NCBI GenBank assembly: GCA_022704645.1
Contig: JAKJGA010000098.1
Location: 1 to 6,342, forward strand
DNA from: Spirochaetota bacterium
GTDB lineage: Bacteria > Spirochaetota > UBA4802 > JAFGJZ01
DNA: 6,342 nt
Direction: 5' to 3'
The position numbers and the translations under genes were made by a program. A model generated the notes under the pieces. The model was not told the origin of the DNA and made no database searches. It worked only from the letters and a program-made list of their open reading frames with translations. Shown piece after piece: positions 4,702 to 6,342 of the stretch (position 1 is the first letter of the stretch; each line of letters begins with the position of its first letter).

Positions 4702-6342
4702 CTATTTAACATTCTCCGAACTTACGGTAAGTAATCTCTGATTCCCTCTTCCCGATGTATCATCGGTGCGGCGGCCCGATATCACGATTATATCTTTGCT
4801 GTCGGGAGAAATATCATACGTGAATACCGTTCCCGTCTCAGTCGTTCTTCTTTTAGCACTGCCTGTCTGCTTTTTGTCCTGTGCGTCACGAACCAAAGAA
4901 ACAATCACGGTCTGCAAAGGGTGATCGATTTCTATTTCAATACGCTTACTGTCGGCAGTTCTATTCACGGAAACAATTTTGACCCCAAGAATATCCGCGT
5001 AATGCCCGCGCTGAACAGCAAGCGCACATGATTTCATGGCAATAGTTGAATTAATCGCGAAGCGGTATATCTCATTTACGCGCTCGGGCCGTGATAATGA
5101 CCGGGCGTTAATCACTGCCGTGAACATTCCCGCGCGCGGAACGGAAACACGGAATATAAAACTTCCGCCGTTTCGCTGTGACGAGGTATGATTATTTATT
5201 TTTTTACCCGCTTCATCCAGAAGAGTTATGTCGGCGAAAGAATCTTCCGGCGCTTCACATTCAATCTCAAGCGGCTGATTTTCAAGCGTATAAAGATCCG
5301 ACACTTCAATGCCTCCGCCCGGTTTCGTTTTGCGGATAACCGAATACGCGGCATTCGTGTGCTTTCTGAATTTGATGCCGTACTTGTATGACGCAACGGC
5401 AAAGCGCGGAAGTCCGCTGAATTGATTAAACTCAAGAGGCGGAAAAGCAATCTGATCCTCCGGATTTGAAGCGAGATAAGCAATCCGCTTTGCCTCGGGA
5501 TGAATGAACAGATGATCACAGCGCGAATCATAGTCAGCCAGAGCACCCGTCTTTTTTCCGGTATAATACATTCTGCTGTCGGGACTGCAGTCTACAATAT
5601 ATTCTTTGCCTTCAATCTTCACGATATTCCACGCGTGACTCATAAGCCCGCCGTCCGGAGTTCCGCCGGTTTTAATGCTTCCGGTAACATAGCGCACATC
5701 AAGCCCCGCATATTGGCCGAGCATCTTGTAAAGACCGGCTAATCCGGCACAGTTAGTTCGGCGGTATTTGAGTGCGCTCAACGCGTCTTTTCCGCCGTCG
5801 GAATCCGCGTCACTACGCAGACGGATCAATAGATCGGAATCATAGGCGATATTCAGTGTTATCCAGTCATGAATAATTTTCGCCTTTCTGAAAGGATCGT
5901 CAATGCCGGCAAAAAGAGCTTTCACGAAGGCTTTTACTGCGGCATCATCCGGCTTTGCAAACATCAACGCGGCGTAATCTTCCGGAGCTTTTTCGGCTAA
6001 AGGATCAATAATTCCGGTACGGTAAACAGCGGAACGCTCATCGGCTGCGAGGCGGTCAGTCTTGCTGAATACCGGAAGTTCCGGACGGACTCTTGCACGT
6101 ACCGGACGCGTAAAATCAGCCGGATATTTTTTGATAAAACCGAACGATGAATAATCTTCACTGAATTTATCTTTGAGATCTTTCGGGATATTTTCGGAAA
6201 GCTGCCAGAAATAGTAATCGTTTCCGTTTGCGCCTTTCCATGCGGGATAGTTGCGCCTGTTTTCTTTATAGTATCCATGCTGTACCGGAACACGGCCGAG
6301 CTTTTCAATTGTATGAAAAAATTCATGAAGCAGAAGATCGGG
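4702..6342 (-). CDS. Transglutaminase-like protein with N-terminal HExxH motif (5' end outside window)
   Basis: The frame is open to the right edge, so at least 546 residues are encoded. The TTG at 5967 is internal, because the same frame continues upstream without a stop. Visible residues 1-14 contain LLLHEFFHTIEK, an HExxH motif as in zinc metallopeptidases, with another His at 22. A transglutaminase-like domain follows at about 140-300: FRKAKIIHDWITLNIAYD (151-168), the likely nucleophile Cys198 in RRTNCAGLAGLYKMLG, His236 in MSHAWN and Asp251 in YIVDCSPD, which together give a complete Cys-His-Asp triad. CDHLFIHPE (275-283) resembles the segment after the domain in kyphoscoliosis-peptidase-like relatives. 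The C-terminal 200 residues are beta-rich, with LLDEAGKKI and SVPRAGMFTAVINA like the Ig-like modules of that family. It probably acts as a thiol peptidase or amidase, or it binds or crosslinks proteins. Location cannot be judged without the N-terminus. Transglutaminase call sure; zinc protease call tentative. Confidence 0.85.
   Translation of the reverse strand, partial: PDLLLHEFFHTIEKLGRVPVQHGYYKENRRNYPAWKGANGNDYYFWQLSENIPKDLKDKFSEDYSSFGFIKKYPADFTRPVRARVRPELPVFSKTDRLAADERSAVYRTGIIDPLAEKAPEDYAALMFAKPDDAAVKAFVKALFAGIDDPFRKAKIIHDWITLNIAYDSDLLIRLRSDADSDGGKDALSALKYRRTNCAGLAGLYKMLGQYAGLDVRYVTGSIKTGGTPDGGLMSHAWNIVKIEGKEYIVDCSPDSRMYYTGKKTGALADYDSRCDHLFIHPEAKRIAYLASNPEDQIAFPPLEFNQFSGLPRFAVASYKYGIKFRKHTNAAYSVIRKTKPGGGIEVSDLYTLENQPLEIECEAPEDSFADITLLDEAGKKINNHTSSQRNGGSFIFRVSVPRAGMFTAVINARSLSRPERVNEIYRFAINSTIAMKSCALAVQRGHYADILGVKIVSVNRTADSKRIEIEIDHPLQTVIVSLVRDAQDKKQTGSAKRRTTETGTVFTYDISPDSKDIIVISGRRTDDTSGRGNQRLLTVSSENVK

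Noticed and set aside
4702..5967. Transglutaminase-like gene as a 421-aa protein starting at TTG 5967
   Set aside because: The frame continues upstream with no stop through 6342 and the upstream residues look like protein. The TTG/ATG there is internal and has no ribosome binding site.
5997..6326. Minus-strand 109-codon open frame near the right edge
   Set aside because: It overlaps the transglutaminase-like gene in another frame on the same strand. The true frame runs on to the window edge with a meaningful protein (HEFFHTIE), so this is a shadow.

Overview
The window is 6.3 kb of bacterial DNA in which every gene I can support lies on the minus strand. Transcription therefore runs from right to left, and the gene order below is given that way. 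The proteins are bacterial in type, but none fixes the taxon. The AT-rich intergenic DNA, an AAGGAG ribosome binding site, the KilA-N protein and the dispersed-looking palindromes would suit an anaerobic or host-associated bacterium, for example a Bacteroidota, PVC-group or spirochaete member. This is a weak inference.

Right part (2468-6342) looks like ordinary chromosome. It begins with a large protein that is open at the window edge and combines an HExxH (zinc protease-like) motif with a transglutaminase-like Cys-His-Asp domain (4702-6342). Next come a small TPR-like protein of unknown role (3952-4551) and a complete MATE-family efflux transporter that starts at TTG behind a good ribosome binding site (2468-3835). 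Each of these genes has its own intergenic gap, and nothing ties them into one pathway.

Left part (1-2360) is a restriction-modification locus with a KilA-N gene placed in front of it. The order is a 51-codon ORF whose stop overlaps the next start (2130-2285), a KilA-N domain protein (1321-2130), an N6-adenine DNA methylase-like protein (397-1050) and, overlapping it by 14 bp, the start of a second Eco57I-like methylase/restriction protein that runs off the window (1-410).

The most striking structure is a 74-bp exact direct repeat (1152-1225 and 2287-2360), with one copy upstream of KilA-N and one upstream of the methylase pair. On the coding strand each copy holds a perfect TTGACA box, a weak -10 box and an imperfect dyad where transcription would start. 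The repeat may therefore be a duplicated promoter/operator that places the KilA-N gene and the methylase operon under the same control, or it may mark a cassette insertion. Both copies run directly into short reading frames that end in, or point to, a TAATG stop/start overlap with the next gene, as if upstream genes had been truncated at the repeat. Two perfect hairpins (2385-2407 and 2428-2459) fill the gap between the repeat and the MATE gene and mark the likely border of the island.
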